DNA of 64,000 bases from Sphingomonas sp. Leaf9 (GTDB lineage: Bacteria; Pseudomonadota; Alphaproteobacteria; Sphingomonadales; Sphingomonadaceae), in NCBI RefSeq assembly GCF_001421355.1, contig NZ_LMKC01000002.1:181719-245718 (forward strand), read 5' to 3'. The position numbers were made by a program, and so were the translations under genes. The notes beneath the pieces were generated by a model. That model searched no databases and had not been told where the DNA came from. It saw nothing but the letters and a program-made list of their open reading frames with translations. Positions 17,488 to 26,039 of this stretch are shown here, piece after piece. Every line of letters begins with the position of its first letter. Position 1 is the first letter of the stretch.

Positions 17488-17798
17488 CCGACCCGCCACG
17501 CACGCCCGATGGCCGCTATATCGTGGTCGACGGCACGCTGTGGCGCGCGACCCGGCCCGACTTGGGCGAGGCGGAGCGCGACCGGCTGGTCCACGCCCTG
17601 ATGGACGCCCGCCGCGCAGTAGGCGCAGGCAAGCGCGCCGCCGACGACGCGGCGGTCGCGAAGGCGCGCAAGGCAGTCGATGCGGCAAAGGTGGGCCTCG
17701 GCGAACGCGGCCCCGTCTGGTGGGACGACGGCGCGCCTGACTATAATCGGCACAAGGTAGCGAACACGCCCTATACCGACTGGTGGGCGGGGCGGTAG
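17484..17798 (+). CDS. Conserved small protein coupled to recN, unknown function
   Basis: Product of 104 residues starting four bases inside the recN stop (ATGA overlap), so translation should be coupled. It opens PRTPDGRYIVVDGTLWRATRP, has a central helical, charged segment (RRAVGAGKRAADDAAVAKARKAVDAAK), and ends with a Trp-rich motif (WWDDGAPDYN, YTDWWAG). No signal peptide or membrane helix. I recall similar uncharacterised proteins in other alphaproteobacteria but no function. The coupling suggests it may be induced with recN under SOS; that is inference. Confidence 0.8.
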   Translation: MTDPPRTPDGRYIVVDGTLWRATRPDLGEAERDRLVHALMDARRAVGAGKRAADDAAVAKARKAVDAAKVGLGERGPVWWDDGAPDYNRHKVANTPYTDWWAGR

Positions 17799-17814
17799 AT
17801 CGCACAACCCACAA

Positions 17815-17851
17815 CGTCACCCCGGACTTGATCCGGGGTCCCGCTTCTTCT
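17815..17851. repeat. Palindromic element PE1, single arm
   Basis: GTCACCCCGGACTTGATCC then GGGGTCCCGCTTCTTC; only the left arm of the element, which itself folds (CCCCGGA with TCCGGGG). Seventeen bases after the 104-residue gene. Confidence 0.8.
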
Positions 17852-18140
17852 TCATCGGCTCCACGCCATCACGGATGTGGAAACTGACGCCCGTCCGCCG
17901 CCAGATGCAACGCCATCGTCTTCACATAGGGTGTGCCCGGTTCGGCGGCGGTGGGCGTCGCGGTCGTCGACAGGGCGGCAAGCAGGAGCGTTCGGCGCCT
18001 GATCTCCTCCCGTGTCCGGAGGCAGCGTGGCCGGGAAATCCGCACGGTGGAAATCGCTTTCCTACACCGGATCGGGCTGTCAGGGTCGTTCCGCTTTTTG
18101 ACTAACCGATCGCTATTGCGAGCTAACCGCAAATAGCGCA

Positions 18141-18270
18141 CGAAAACGTGGCGAGTGTGAACTTTGTGAACTTTGGCCGGAAAAGCCTTTGTTTTCTGTG
18201 GCCGGGCACCGGCGAAGCCGGTGCCGTCGGACGGCGCTTTTGGCGCCGCCGGCCGGACGCGCCTTGAGCC
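18141..18270 (+). repeat. Repeat element PE3, copy A
   Basis: About 130 bp, matching two tandem copies at 44071-44357 in the opposite orientation. It carries GTGAACTTT twice in tandem (about 18155-18172), then a hairpin GCACCGGC-GAA-GCCGGTGC, then GTCGGACG and a GCGCCGCCGGCCGG tail. In the other copies the hairpin arms are different but still pair, so the fold, not the sequence, is conserved. Confidence 0.8.
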
Positions 18271-18301
18271 TTGGTCCAGCTATGCTGGACCTTGGTCGGC
18301 G

Positions 18302-18946
18302 CTAGATCGCGCTATTCTTCGCCGCCTGCGTCGCCGGATCGAACATATAATGGTGCCACGCGAACACCGTCGCCGCGCTGCGATGCGGGCGCCATTGTTC
18401 GGCGAGGTCCCGGATCTGCTTCTCGCTCGGCCGTTCGGGCAGGCCCAGGATCTTGCCGATCTCGACCTGCACCGCCAGGTCACCCGCCGGCCAGACGTCC
18501 AGCCGCCCCTCGGCGAACAACAGGTAGATTTCGGCCGACCACCGCCCGATCCCCTTCACCCGCACCAGCTGCGCGATGGCCTCCTCGTCATCCTCCGGCA
18601 GATGGGCGAGGTCGAGCCGCCCGCTCAGCACCTCGTCGGCGAGACTCCGGGCATAGCCGCTCTTCTGCCGCGACAGGCCGGCGGCGCGCAGCTCCTCGTC
18701 GGTCTTGGTCGCGATCTGGGCAGGGTCGGCCGCGTCGCCCAGCAACGCCTCCAGCTTCTTCCACACCGCGTCCGCCGCCTTGTAGCTCACCTGCTGTCCG
18801 ACGATGGTGCGCAGTAGCGTCACATAGCCACGCTCGCGGATGCGCGGTTCGGGATAGCCGGCATAAGCCAGCGCCGCCGCAAAGGCAGGCTCACGCGCGG
18901 CCAGCGCATCCAGCGACGTGCGCAGCTGTTCGGCGGAAAGTCCCAT
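18302..18946 (-). CDS. DNA-3-methyladenine glycosylase II (HhH-GPD, AlkA type)
   Basis: Base-excision repair enzyme that removes alkylated purines. The 214 residues carry the helix-hairpin-helix LVRVKGIGRWSAEIYLLF. They also carry the catalytic aspartate in VWPAGDLAVQ (Asp156), the position of the AlkA catalytic residue. RTIVGQQVSYKAADAVWKKL is the conserved N-terminal helix pair. It lacks the N-terminal TBP-like domain of E. coli AlkA, as usual for the compact bacterial form. Divergent from the ferredoxin with 61 bp between starts; no Ada or LexA site seen. The last residues abut a PE3 repeat. Confidence 0.92.
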   Translation of the reverse strand: MGLSAEQLRTSLDALAAREPAFAAALAYAGYPEPRIRERGYVTLLRTIVGQQVSYKAADAVWKKLEALLGDAADPAQIATKTDEELRAAGLSRQKSGYARSLADEVLSGRLDLAHLPEDDEEAIAQLVRVKGIGRWSAEIYLLFAEGRLDVWPAGDLAVQVEIGKILGLPERPSEKQIRDLAEQWRPHRSAATVFAWHHYMFDPATQAAKNSAI

Positions 18947-19007
18947 GGCGGGTCCTTGAAAAGCGTCGGTCGCCCCGGCATGGGACGGCGAACAGGGAGA
19001 AGATCAG

Positions 19008-19325
19008 ATGCCAACGCTTACCGTCGTCGACCGTGCCGGGGAAGAACGAACCGTGGACGCAGAGGTCGGCCTGTCCGTCATGGAAGTGCTGAAGATCAAC
19101 GGCTTCGACGATATCTTGGCGCTGTGCGGCGGTTGCTGTTCGTGCGCGACCTGCCACGTCCATGTCGATGCGGCCTATCTCGACCGGCTGCCGCCGGTCA
19201 GCCCGGACGAGGACGACCTGCTCGATGCTGTCGACGACCGTGACGCGACCTCGCGCCTGTCGTGCCAGCTGCCGGTCAGCGAGGCGCTGGACGGGATGCG
19301 GGTGGTGATCGCGAAGGAAGACTGA
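19008..19325 (+). CDS. [2Fe-2S] ferredoxin, adrenodoxin/ISC type
   Basis: Small soluble electron carrier of 105 residues. Cluster ligands are Cys40, Cys46, Cys49 and Cys86, the spacing C-x5-C-x2-C of vertebrate-type ferredoxins. Two extra cysteines (43 and 44) lie in the binding loop, which reads CGGCCSCATC; one is common but two together are less so. The family partners cytochrome P450s or iron-sulfur assembly; no partner gene is adjacent, so the role is open. The gene stands alone on the plus strand with good start context (GGGAGAAGATCAG before the ATG). Confidence 0.93.
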   Translation: MPTLTVVDRAGEERTVDAEVGLSVMEVLKINGFDDILALCGGCCSCATCHVHVDAAYLDRLPPVSPDEDDLLDAVDDRDATSRLSCQLPVSEALDGMRVVIAKED

Positions 19326-19350
19326 CGCGGCAGCGCAAGCTGGCGCGCAG

Positions 19351-19547
19351 CCCTTCCAAGCGCGGCCGGCGGGGCAACGCCCCGACCGACGGCATGGGCT
19401 TTGCCCATGCCGGTTCGAGGATTACGCCCCCCTCCAGACCCACCCCGTTCGGCTCGAGCAGCTTCGAGCCCGTCGAGAACCCGGCCCCAAACACAACCCG
19501 CCATGGGCAAAGCCCATGTCGTCGGTCGGGCTAAAGCCCGCCGTCCG
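19351..19547. repeat. Repeat mosaic: PE3-like hairpins flanking a PE4 arm
   Basis: GGCATGGGCTTTGCCCATGC (19391-19410) is a hairpin of the type found in PE3; its complement recurs at 19502-19519. Between them CGGCTCGAGCAGCTTCGAGC (from 19450) matches the PE4 element at 51.7 kb. The outer parts (GGCCGGCGGGGCAACGCCCC; CGGGCTAAAGCCCG) are further hairpins. No gene here. Confidence 0.7.
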
Positions 19548-19599
19548 GCACGAGGGATGATGCGAAGCAGCGCGCGCTGCTTCGCATCATCCCTCGTGC
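19548..19599. terminator. Perfect 52 bp palindrome across the rlmB stop codon
   Basis: Every base from 19548 to 19573 pairs with 19574-19599; there is no loop. It includes the last codons and stop of rlmB, so the hairpin would start forming in the coding end. A long T run is absent. Likely a terminator or a copy-and-invert event at the gene end. Confidence 0.7.
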
Positions 19600-20336
19600 A
19601 CGGCCACCGCATACAGCGCGATCGCCGCGGCATTCGACACGTTCAAACTCTCGATCCGGTCCGAAATCGGCAGCTTGGCGAGGATGTCGCAATGCGCCGC
19701 GGTATTCTGCCGCATGCCCTCGCCCTCGGCACCCACGACCAAAGCGACCCGCTTCGGCCCCAGCGCCTGCGCCAGCGTCGTCTCGGTATGGCCGGTCAGC
19801 CCGACACGCCAGTACCCGGCATCGCCCAGCTCGACCAGGGCCCGCGACAGGTTCACCACCCGGACCCACGGCACGCTCTCCAGCGCGCCCGATGCCGACC
19901 GCGCGACCGTGCCCGATTCGGGCGGCGCGTGCCGGTCCTGCGTGACCACGCCCAGGCAATTGAATGCCGCGGCCGAGCGCAGGATCGCGCCGACATTGTG
20001 CGGGTCGGTCACCTGGTCGAGCAACAGGATCGGGCGGTCGTCGTCGCGCCCCTGTTCGATCAGGTCCGCCAGCCAAATGTCCTCCAGCGGATCGGCTTCG
20101 ATCACGATGCCCTGGTGCGGGGCGTCGGCGGGCACGAGGCGGGCGAGGTCGGCGACTTCGGCAAAGACCACCGGCACGCCCTCGGGCAGGACCAGCTGCG
20201 ACCCCATTTCGCGCGTGCACCAGATCTTGCGGATCACCCGCTCCGGATTGTCGAGCGCGGCGAAGGCGGCGTGCCGGCCCCAGAAACGGGGGCGTTGCGG
20301 CGATGCCTTGCTGGGGCGGTGTCCTTTGCGGGCCAT
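19587..20336 (-). CDS. rlmB: 23S rRNA (guanosine-2'-O)-methyltransferase RlmB, SpoU family
   Basis: Methylates G2251 in the ribosomal P loop (E. coli numbering) using S-adenosylmethionine. The 249 residues include an RNA-binding N-terminal domain (FWGRHAAFAALDNPERV, then IVIEADPLEDI). The SpoU knot domain carries motif 1 DQVTDPHNVGAILRSAAAF, motif 2 VALVVGAEGEGM and motif 3 LPISDRIESLNVSNAAAIALY. The C-terminus VHEG and stop are inside a perfect palindrome. Divergent from the tRNA-Tyr region with 178 bp between. Confidence 0.95.
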   Translation of the reverse strand: MARKGHRPSKASPQRPRFWGRHAAFAALDNPERVIRKIWCTREMGSQLVLPEGVPVVFAEVADLARLVPADAPHQGIVIEADPLEDIWLADLIEQGRDDDRPILLLDQVTDPHNVGAILRSAAAFNCLGVVTQDRHAPPESGTVARSASGALESVPWVRVVNLSRALVELGDAGYWRVGLTGHTETTLAQALGPKRVALVVGAEGEGMRQNTAAHCDILAKLPISDRIESLNVSNAAAIALYAVAVHEG

Positions 20337-20445
20337 GTCGGTCTTTCGTGTCGTGGGGGTGCGGCCGGGGTCGGCGCAGTCATCGCCGCGTCATAGCCGC
20401 GTCGGGTGGCCACGCGCAAATCGGCAACAAAGTTGCAGGCAGGCG

Positions 20446-20474
20446 TTGACAGCGCCGCGCCGGGACGGCAATGG
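20446..20474 (+). promoter_or_regulatory. Candidate promoter of tRNA-Tyr
   Basis: TTGACA (20446-20451) and CAATGG (20469-20474) are 17 bp apart and lie 41 bp before the tRNA. The -35 is perfect for sigma-70; the -10 is poor, so this is a moderate call. Confidence 0.45.
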
Positions 20475-20514
20475 GCGCCCTCGCTCAAGCGGCTTGCCCG
20501 CCTGAGTGGCGGCT

Positions 20515-20601
20515 GGACAGGTGGCCGAGTGGTTAAAGGCAGCAGACTGTAAATCTGCCCGGGTTTCCCGTACGCTGGTTCGAATCCAGCCCTGTCCACC
20601 A
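20515..20601 (+). tRNA. tRNA-Tyr (anticodon GTA)
   Basis: Class II tRNA of 87 bases with encoded CCA. Acceptor stem GGACAGG (20515-20521) pairs with CCTGTCC (20591-20597); anticodon GTA at 20549-20551 in a CTGTAAA loop; a long variable arm (CCCGGGTTTCCCGTACG region) and TTCGAAT T-loop follow. The long variable arm and GTA fit tyrosine. Confidence 0.97.
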
Positions 20602-20639
20602 CCGCCCGCGCAGGTAGCGCGGCGGTGCCCCAGCGGGAG

Positions 20640-20966
20640 GTGACCATCCCGACCCCCTTCGTCTTCGTTCTGGCCGCGCTCTGCGAGATCGCTGGCTGCT
20701 TCGCCTTCTGGGCGTGGTGGCGGCTCGATCGTTCGCCATGGTGGCTGATCCCCGGCATCGCCGCGCTGATCGCCTTCGCCTGGCTCCTCGCGCAGAGCGA
20801 GACCGCCGGGGCCGGACGCGCCTATGCGGCCTATGGCGGCGTCTATGTATTGGGCGCGGTGCTATGGGGCTGGGCGGTCGAGGGGATGGTACCCGACCGG
20901 TTCGACCTGATCGGCGCTGGCCTGTGCCTCGCCGGCTGCGCCATCATCCTGTTCGGATCGCGATGA
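20640..20966 (+). CDS. YnfA-family (UPF0060) small membrane protein
   Basis: Four-helix inner membrane protein of about 108 residues, related to E. coli YnfA and distantly to small multidrug resistance proteins. Diagnostic strings are [25 protein letters not shown] and the last helix [16 protein letters not shown]. The start is uncertain. GTG at 20640 overlaps a perfect Shine-Dalgarno GGGAGGTGA (20635-20643), so it has no site at proper distance; GTG at 20625 has only a weak one. An ATC codon at 20646 is the codon best placed for that site. Coordinates use GTG 20640. Follows tRNA-Tyr by 38 bases. Confidence 0.85.
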   Translation: MTIPTPFVFVLAALCEIAGCFAFWAWWRLDRSPWWLIPGIAALIAFAWLLAQSETAGAGRAYAAYGGVYVLGAVLWGWAVEGMVPDRFDLIGAGLCLAGCAIILFGSR

Positions 20967-20974
20967 TGTGGGGT

Positions 20975-21048
20975 TGGAGCGGGTAGCGGGAATCGAACCC
21001 GCGTATTCAGCTTGGAAGGCTGCTGCACTACCATTGTGCTATACCCGC
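20975..21048 (-). tRNA. tRNA-Gly (anticodon TCC)
   Basis: Standard 74-base tRNA with encoded CCA (complement of 20975-20977). Acceptor GCGGGTA pairs with TACCCGC; anticodon TCC is the complement of 21014-21016 in a CTTCCAA loop; the T-loop reads TTCGATT. It begins eight bases past the ynfA stop on the opposite strand. Confidence 0.97.
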
Positions 21049-21180
21049 CCACGCGCGTCGGCGTCAGGGCGATGCCCCTGCCACAGCGAAGCGGGATAGG
21101 TCAACCGCCTCGTGCAACGCCTTGCTTTCACGGCATGCCGCCCTATTGCTCCGACCACAATATGCCCGGGGGAGGGTGCG

Positions 21181-22521
21181 ATGCTGAACGAAATGGGCGC
21201 CGCGATCGGCGATGTGCTGAACCCGCACGGGCCCGCAGTACAGGCGGCGAAGAGCTTTGCGCCGTCCGACTATTCGATCCATTTCTTTTTGCAGCTGGCG
21301 GTGATCCTGCTCGCGTGCCGCGTGGTCGGCTGGGCGGGCAAGCGCTTCCTGAACCAGCCGCAGGTGGTGGGGGAAATGATCGCCGGCGTTGTCCTCGGCC
21401 CCTCGCTGCTCGGGCTGTTCTTCCCCGATCTGCAGGCGGCGATCTTCCCCAAGGAAACGCGCGGGGTCCTTTATGCCGGCGCGCAGCTGGGCGTGGGCCT
21501 CTACATGTTCCTCGTCGGGCTGACGCTCCGGCTCGACCATTTCCAGACCAAGGCGCGCAGCGCGGCGATGGTGTCGGCGGCGGGCATTGCCGTGCCGTTC
21601 CTGCTCGCGGTGCTGATCACGCCGCTGCTGCTGAAGGTTCCCGGCCTGTTCGCACCAGGGATTTCAACCGGCAGCGCGACGCTGTTCATGGGCGCCTGCA
21701 TCGCGCTCACCGCCTTTCCGATGCTGGCGCGGATCATCCACGAACGCGGGCTGGCCGACACGGCGCTCGGCACGCTGTCGCTGACCGCCGGGGCGTTCGA
21801 CGATGCGGTGTCGTGGTGCGTGCTGGCGATCGTGTTGGCGACGTTCGGCGCGGGGGCGGGCGTCGCCATCCTGGCGATCGGCGGGGCGCTGCTCTACGCC
21901 GTCTTCCTGATCCTGTTCGGCAAGCGCTTGCTGGCTCCCCTCGGCCGCGCGGTTGAGGCGCGGGGCGAGATGAGCATGACCGTGTTGTCGATCACGCTGA
22001 TGCTGTTCTGCCTGTCGGCGTTCTTCATGGACGCGATCGGCATCCACGCGATCTTCGGCGGCTTCATCCTCGGCGTGTTCATGCCGCGCGGGGCTTTCGT
22101 CGAGGAACTGAAGCGCAAGGTCGAGCCGCTGGCGGTCGTGCTGCTGCTGCCGATGTTCTTCACCTATTCCGGCCTCAACACGCGGATGGATACGGTCAGC
22201 TCGCTGCCGCTGCTCCTGATCGCGCTGGGCGTGCTGGCGGTATCGATCCTTGCCAAATTCGGCGCCTGCTGGGCAGCGGCGCGGTTGGCGGGCGAGGATA
22301 ACCGCACGGCGCTGGGCATCGGCGCGCTGATGAACTCGCGCGGGCTGATGGAGCTCATCATCATCAATATCGGCCTGCAAAAAGGGATCATCGGCCCGAC
22401 CCTCTTCGCGATGCTGGTGCTGATGGCGATCGTCACGACCGTCATGGCGACCCCGTTGTTCGAGGCGGTGTACGGCAGGCGGGCACGGGCCAGTGGCGAA
22501 CTGGGACATGTGCCTGCGTAA
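21181..22521 (+). CDS. Cation:proton antiporter, CPA2 (Kef/NapA type)
   Basis: Inner membrane Na+ or K+/H+ exchanger of 446 residues with about 12-13 helices. CPA2 signs are QPQVVGEMIAGVVLGPSLLG, LGVGLYMFLVGLTL, ALTAFPMLARII and AGAFDDAVSWCVLAI, where the Asp pair lies in the ion site. IHAIFGGFILGVFMPRG and ALGIGALMNSRGLMELIIINIG follow. There is no RCK/TrkA-N domain, so it is not a full KefB/C. Start ATG 21181 has GGGGGAGGG at good distance. Stands alone, 42 bp before hisS. Confidence 0.93.
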   Translation: MLNEMGAAIGDVLNPHGPAVQAAKSFAPSDYSIHFFLQLAVILLACRVVGWAGKRFLNQPQVVGEMIAGVVLGPSLLGLFFPDLQAAIFPKETRGVLYAGAQLGVGLYMFLVGLTLRLDHFQTKARSAAMVSAAGIAVPFLLAVLITPLLLKVPGLFAPGISTGSATLFMGACIALTAFPMLARIIHERGLADTALGTLSLTAGAFDDAVSWCVLAIVLATFGAGAGVAILAIGGALLYAVFLILFGKRLLAPLGRAVEARGEMSMTVLSITLMLFCLSAFFMDAIGIHAIFGGFILGVFMPRGAFVEELKRKVEPLAVVLLLPMFFTYSGLNTRMDTVSSLPLLLIALGVLAVSILAKFGACWAAARLAGEDNRTALGIGALMNSRGLMELIIINIGLQKGIIGPTLFAMLVLMAIVTTVMATPLFEAVYGRRARASGELGHVPA

Positions 22522-22563
22522 ACACTGGCGTTCGTACCCCGGACGCCATAAATCGCGCGCACA

Positions 22564-23910
22564 ATGGCAAAGATCACGACTCCGCGCCCGGTTCGCGGCA
22601 CCCAGGACATTTTCGGCGACTTCGAACGGCGCTTCACCCATGTCGCCGAGACGTTCGAGCGCGTCCGCCGGCTGTACTGCTTCAACCGGGTCGAAGTGCC
22701 GGTGTTCGAATCGACCGCCGTCTTCGCCCGCTCGCTGGGCGAGACGACCGATGTCGTGTCGAAGGAAATGTATTCGTTCGAGGACCGCGGCGGCGATTCG
22801 CTGACGCTGCGCCCCGAATTCACCGCCGGCATCGCCCGCGCGTTCCTGACCGAAGGCTGGCAGCAGCACGCCCCGCTGAAGCTCGCGACCCATGGCCCCG
22901 TGTTCCGCTACGAACGCCCGCAAAAGGGCCGCTATCGCCAGTTCCACCAGATCGACGCCGAAGTGATCGGCGCGGCCGAGCCGATGGCCGATGTCGAATT
23001 GCTGGCAATGGCCGATCAGCTGCTCAAGGAACTGGGCATTTCGGATGGCGTGACGCTGCAGCTCAACACGCTGGGCGATGCCGAGACGCGCGACGCATGG
23101 CGCGCCGCACTGGTCGAGCATTTCGAAGCGCATCGTGGCGATCTGTCGGAGGACAGCCTCAAGCGGCTCGACAAGAACCCGATGCGCATCCTCGATTCGA
23201 AGGACCCGCGCGACCGGCCGATCGCCGACAGCGCGCCGGGGATCGACGGGTTCCTGACGCCGGAAGCGGCGGACTTCTTCGCGGCGGTCACGTCCGGGCT
23301 GGATGCGGCGGGGGTTGCGTGGACCCGCAACGACCGGCTGGTGCGTGGGCTCGACTATTACCGCCACACTGCGTTCGAGTTCGTTACCGACCGGCTGGGC
23401 GCGCAGGGGACCGTGCTAGCCGGCGGACGCTATGACGGCCTGATCGAGAGCCTAGGTGGCCCTGCGACGCCGGGCGTCGGTTGGGCGGCAGGGATCGAGC
23501 GGCTGGCGATGCTGCTTGAGGAGCCGGAGGCACCCCGTGCCGCCGTTTGTGTAATCCCGCGTGAGGGTGGGGCGGATGCTGCCGCGATGACGCTGTTGCA
23601 GGACCTGCGCGCCGCTGGCGCGGTTGCCGACATGGCCTATCGCGGCAATCTCAAGCGGCGCATGGCGAAGGCCGATACGCAGGGTGCGTCGATGGTTGCG
23701 CTGGTCGGAGCGGATGGCGGCGTCACTGCCAAGCTGCTGGCGACCGGTCGACAGATCGACGTGACTGCCGAGGACCGCGAGGCGTTTCTGCACGCCGCCA
23801 CCCTGTATTCGTCGGGCGTTGCCGATGGCGATGTCGAGGGCGATTCGGTGCTAGAGGAATTGATCGGCGAATGGCGCCAGGGTCTCTGGCAGGCATCGGA
23901 TAGCGAATGA
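22564..23910 (+). CDS. hisS: Histidyl-tRNA synthetase
   Basis: Class II aminoacyl-tRNA synthetase of 448 residues that charges tRNA-His. Motif 1 lies around [16 protein letters not shown], motif 2 is [20 protein letters not shown], the histidine-specific strings are [14 protein letters not shown] and [15 protein letters not shown], and motif 3 is [14 protein letters not shown]. The C-terminal anticodon-binding domain is complete. First gene of a compact run with prfA (four-base overlap) and prmC. Confidence 0.97.
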   Translation: MAKITTPRPVRGTQDIFGDFERRFTHVAETFERVRRLYCFNRVEVPVFESTAVFARSLGETTDVVSKEMYSFEDRGGDSLTLRPEFTAGIARAFLTEGWQQHAPLKLATHGPVFRYERPQKGRYRQFHQIDAEVIGAAEPMADVELLAMADQLLKELGISDGVTLQLNTLGDAETRDAWRAALVEHFEAHRGDLSEDSLKRLDKNPMRILDSKDPRDRPIADSAPGIDGFLTPEAADFFAAVTSGLDAAGVAWTRNDRLVRGLDYYRHTAFEFVTDRLGAQGTVLAGGRYDGLIESLGGPATPGVGWAAGIERLAMLLEEPEAPRAAVCVIPREGGADAAAMTLLQDLRAAGAVADMAYRGNLKRRMAKADTQGASMVALVGADGGVTAKLLATGRQIDVTAEDREAFLHAATLYSSGVADGDVEGDSVLEELIGEWRQGLWQASDSE

Positions 23911-24977
23911 CCATAGCCCCCGAACGCATCGCCCAGATCGAGGCGCGGCGCGACGAACTGGCGGCGCAGATGGCGACCGGCGACCTGCCCGGCGACCGCT
24001 TCGTCGCGGTGTCGAAGGAATATGCCGAGCTGGAGCCAGTCGCGCAGGCGGCGGGTGAGGTGCGGCGGCTGCGCGCGGAGAGCGAGAGCCTGTCGTTCAT
24101 GACGCAGGACGCCGATGACGACCTGCGGCAGATGGCGGTCGAGGAACTCCACGCCAATCGCCAGCAGCTCGAAGCGGCTGAACGCGCGCTGTCGCTCGCG
24201 CTCCTTCCACGCGACGCGGCGGACGAGCGCGCCGCGATGCTCGAAATCCGCGCCGGCACCGGCGGCGATGAAGCGGCGCTGTTCGCGGGCGACCTGTTCC
24301 GCATGTACCAGCGCTATGCCGACAATCGCGGCTGGCGGGTCGAGCTGATCTCGGCATCGGTGTCGGACGCGGGCGGCTACAAGGAAGTCGTCGCCAGCGT
24401 CACCGGCGCAGGCGTGTTCGCGCGATTGAAGTTCGAAAGCGGCGTCCACCGCGTGCAGCGCGTGCCGGCCACCGAGAGCGGCGGGCGCATCCACACCAGC
24501 GCCGCGACCGTCGCCGTCCTGCCCGAAGCCGAGGATGTCGACGTCCAGATCGACGACAAGGACCTGCGCATCGACGTCTATCGTTCGTCCGGCCCCGGCG
24601 GCCAGTCGGTCAACACGACCGATTCGGCGGTGCGCATCACCCACCTTCCCACCGGCCTCGTCGTGATCCAGCAGGACGAAAAGTCGCAGCACAAGAACAA
24701 GGCGAAGGCGCTGAAGGTCCTGCGCACCCGCCTGTACGAAGCCGAACGGCAGCGGCTGGCCGACGAGCGCGCCGGCACCCGCCGCTCGATGGTCGGGTCG
24801 GGCGATCGGTCGGAGCGCATCCGCACCTATAATTTCCCGCAGGGGCGGGTGACCGACCACCGCATCAACCTGACGCTCCACCGCCTGCCCGAAATCCTGG
24901 AAGGCGAGATGGAGGAACTGATCGGCGCGCTGATCGCGCAGGACGAGGCGGAGCGGCTGGCGACGCTGGATGGGTGA
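23907..24977 (+). CDS. prfA: Peptide chain release factor 1
   Basis: Recognises UAA and UAG stop codons and triggers peptide release. The 356 residues are family length. The codon-reading tripeptide PAT is at residues 187-189 and the catalytic GGQ at 231-233 in [33 protein letters not shown] is the typical C-terminal basic segment. Overlaps hisS by four and prmC by eight bases; coupling with its methyltransferase prmC is a common arrangement. Confidence 0.98.
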   Translation: MTIAPERIAQIEARRDELAAQMATGDLPGDRFVAVSKEYAELEPVAQAAGEVRRLRAESESLSFMTQDADDDLRQMAVEELHANRQQLEAAERALSLALLPRDAADERAAMLEIRAGTGGDEAALFAGDLFRMYQRYADNRGWRVELISASVSDAGGYKEVVASVTGAGVFARLKFESGVHRVQRVPATESGGRIHTSAATVAVLPEAEDVDVQIDDKDLRIDVYRSSGPGGQSVNTTDSAVRITHLPTGLVVIQQDEKSQHKNKAKALKVLRTRLYEAERQRLADERAGTRRSMVGSGDRSERIRTYNFPQGRVTDHRINLTLHRLPEILEGEMEELIGALIAQDEAERLATLDG

Positions 24978-25794
24978 GACGACGCTGCGTCGAGCACTGG
25001 TCGCGGCGACGGCGCGGATCGCCACCGTCTCCGACTCTCCCCGCCTCGACGCCGAACTGCTCGCCGCCCATACGCTTGGCTGCACGCGCGAGGCGATGCT
25101 GCTGGCGCGGTTGGACGATCCGGTACCGCCGGACTTCGACGCTCTGGTGGAACGCCGGCTGACCCATGAACCGGTCGCCTATATCACCGGCAGCCGCGCG
25201 TTCTGGACGATCGATCTGCTGGTAGGCCCCGGCGTGCTGGTGCCGCGTGCCGACAGCGAGACGCTGATCGAGGCGGCAGTGCAGCATTTCGCCGGGCGTC
25301 CGCTGCAACGCGTTCTCGACCTCGGCACCGGGCCGGGTACGTTGCTGCTCGCCGCGCTGGACGAGTGGCACGACGCGACCGGGCTGGGCGTCGATGCCTC
25401 GGGCGTCGCACTCGACTATGCCCGGCGCAACGGCGAAGCGCTGGGGATGACCGGGCGCGTGACGTGGATGGAGGGCGACTGGACGGCGGGCATCGATGGC
25501 CGCTTCGACCTGATCCTCGCCAACCCGCCCTATATCGGCACCGACGAGGCGTTGCCGCGCGAGGTCGTCGGCCATGAGCCGGCCGGAGCGCTGTTCGCCG
25601 GGGCGGACGGGCTGGACGACTATCGCCGGATCATCCCCGAACTGCCGCGACTGCTGGCGCCGAACGGGATCGCCGCAATCGAGATCGGCCATGCGCAGGG
25701 CGATGCGGTGATGGCGCTGGTGCGGGACGCCGGTCTGCCCGCGCGGCTGGTCCGCGATCTGGGCGACCGGGCGCGCTGTGTCGTGGCCGGTTGA
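24970..25794 (+). CDS. prmC: Release factor glutamine methyltransferase PrmC
   Basis: Methylates the glutamine of the GGQ motif in release factors. The 274 residues comprise the N-terminal helical domain ([21 protein letters not shown]), the hairpin [18 protein letters not shown] with [11 protein letters not shown], the SAM-binding motif [15 protein letters not shown], and the active site NPPY at 185-188. Overlaps prfA by eight bases. The 245 bp that follow, before the DUF4167 gene, hold no gene that I can support. Confidence 0.96.
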   Translation: MGETTLRRALVAATARIATVSDSPRLDAELLAAHTLGCTREAMLLARLDDPVPPDFDALVERRLTHEPVAYITGSRAFWTIDLLVGPGVLVPRADSETLIEAAVQHFAGRPLQRVLDLGTGPGTLLLAALDEWHDATGLGVDASGVALDYARRNGEALGMTGRVTWMEGDWTAGIDGRFDLILANPPYIGTDEALPREVVGHEPAGALFAGADGLDDYRRIIPELPRLLAPNGIAAIEIGHAQGDAVMALVRDAGLPARLVRDLGDRARCVVAG

Positions 25795-26039
25795 CGACAC
25801 GAACCGCGACCCCATCTTTCCGCTTGGAGAACCCCGATGCACCCGCTAAGACCGGCAGCGGGGCAGGCACCATCGACCAAGGCGTCGATTGCGGGGCGTG
25901 GCTCCTTCCATCGTCATGTGAACCACTGTCGTCCGGTGGTCATGGCAGGCGGACGGTGCCCGTGCATCGTTTCGCGAAGTGGCTCGCACCCGGGATCGCG
26001 AGATCGACGGACAGGTAAGGACAGGACAACCAACCCTTG

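Larger units (their letters stand above)
17799..18301. other. 503 bp intergenic region made largely of repeats
   Basis: No convincing gene. The space between two convergent genes holds a one-arm PE1 copy (17815-17851) and a full PE3 element (18141-18270). The middle stretch (about 17860-18140) has open frames on both strands but without a credible start, codon bias or recognised product. A short frame on the minus strand there contains a signal-peptide-like string (TLLLAALSTTATPTAA) and could be a gene remnant. Confidence 0.6.

Noticed and set aside
17869..18141. Possible small exported protein on the minus strand
   Set aside because: The signal-like string TLLLAALSTTATPTAA is suggestive, but it lies mid-frame without a good start or ribosome site and the product would end after a few more residues. 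At best a remnant.
20515..21048. tRNA-associated integration site
   Set aside because: Two tRNAs are close together, but there is no integrase gene or duplicated tRNA end nearby.
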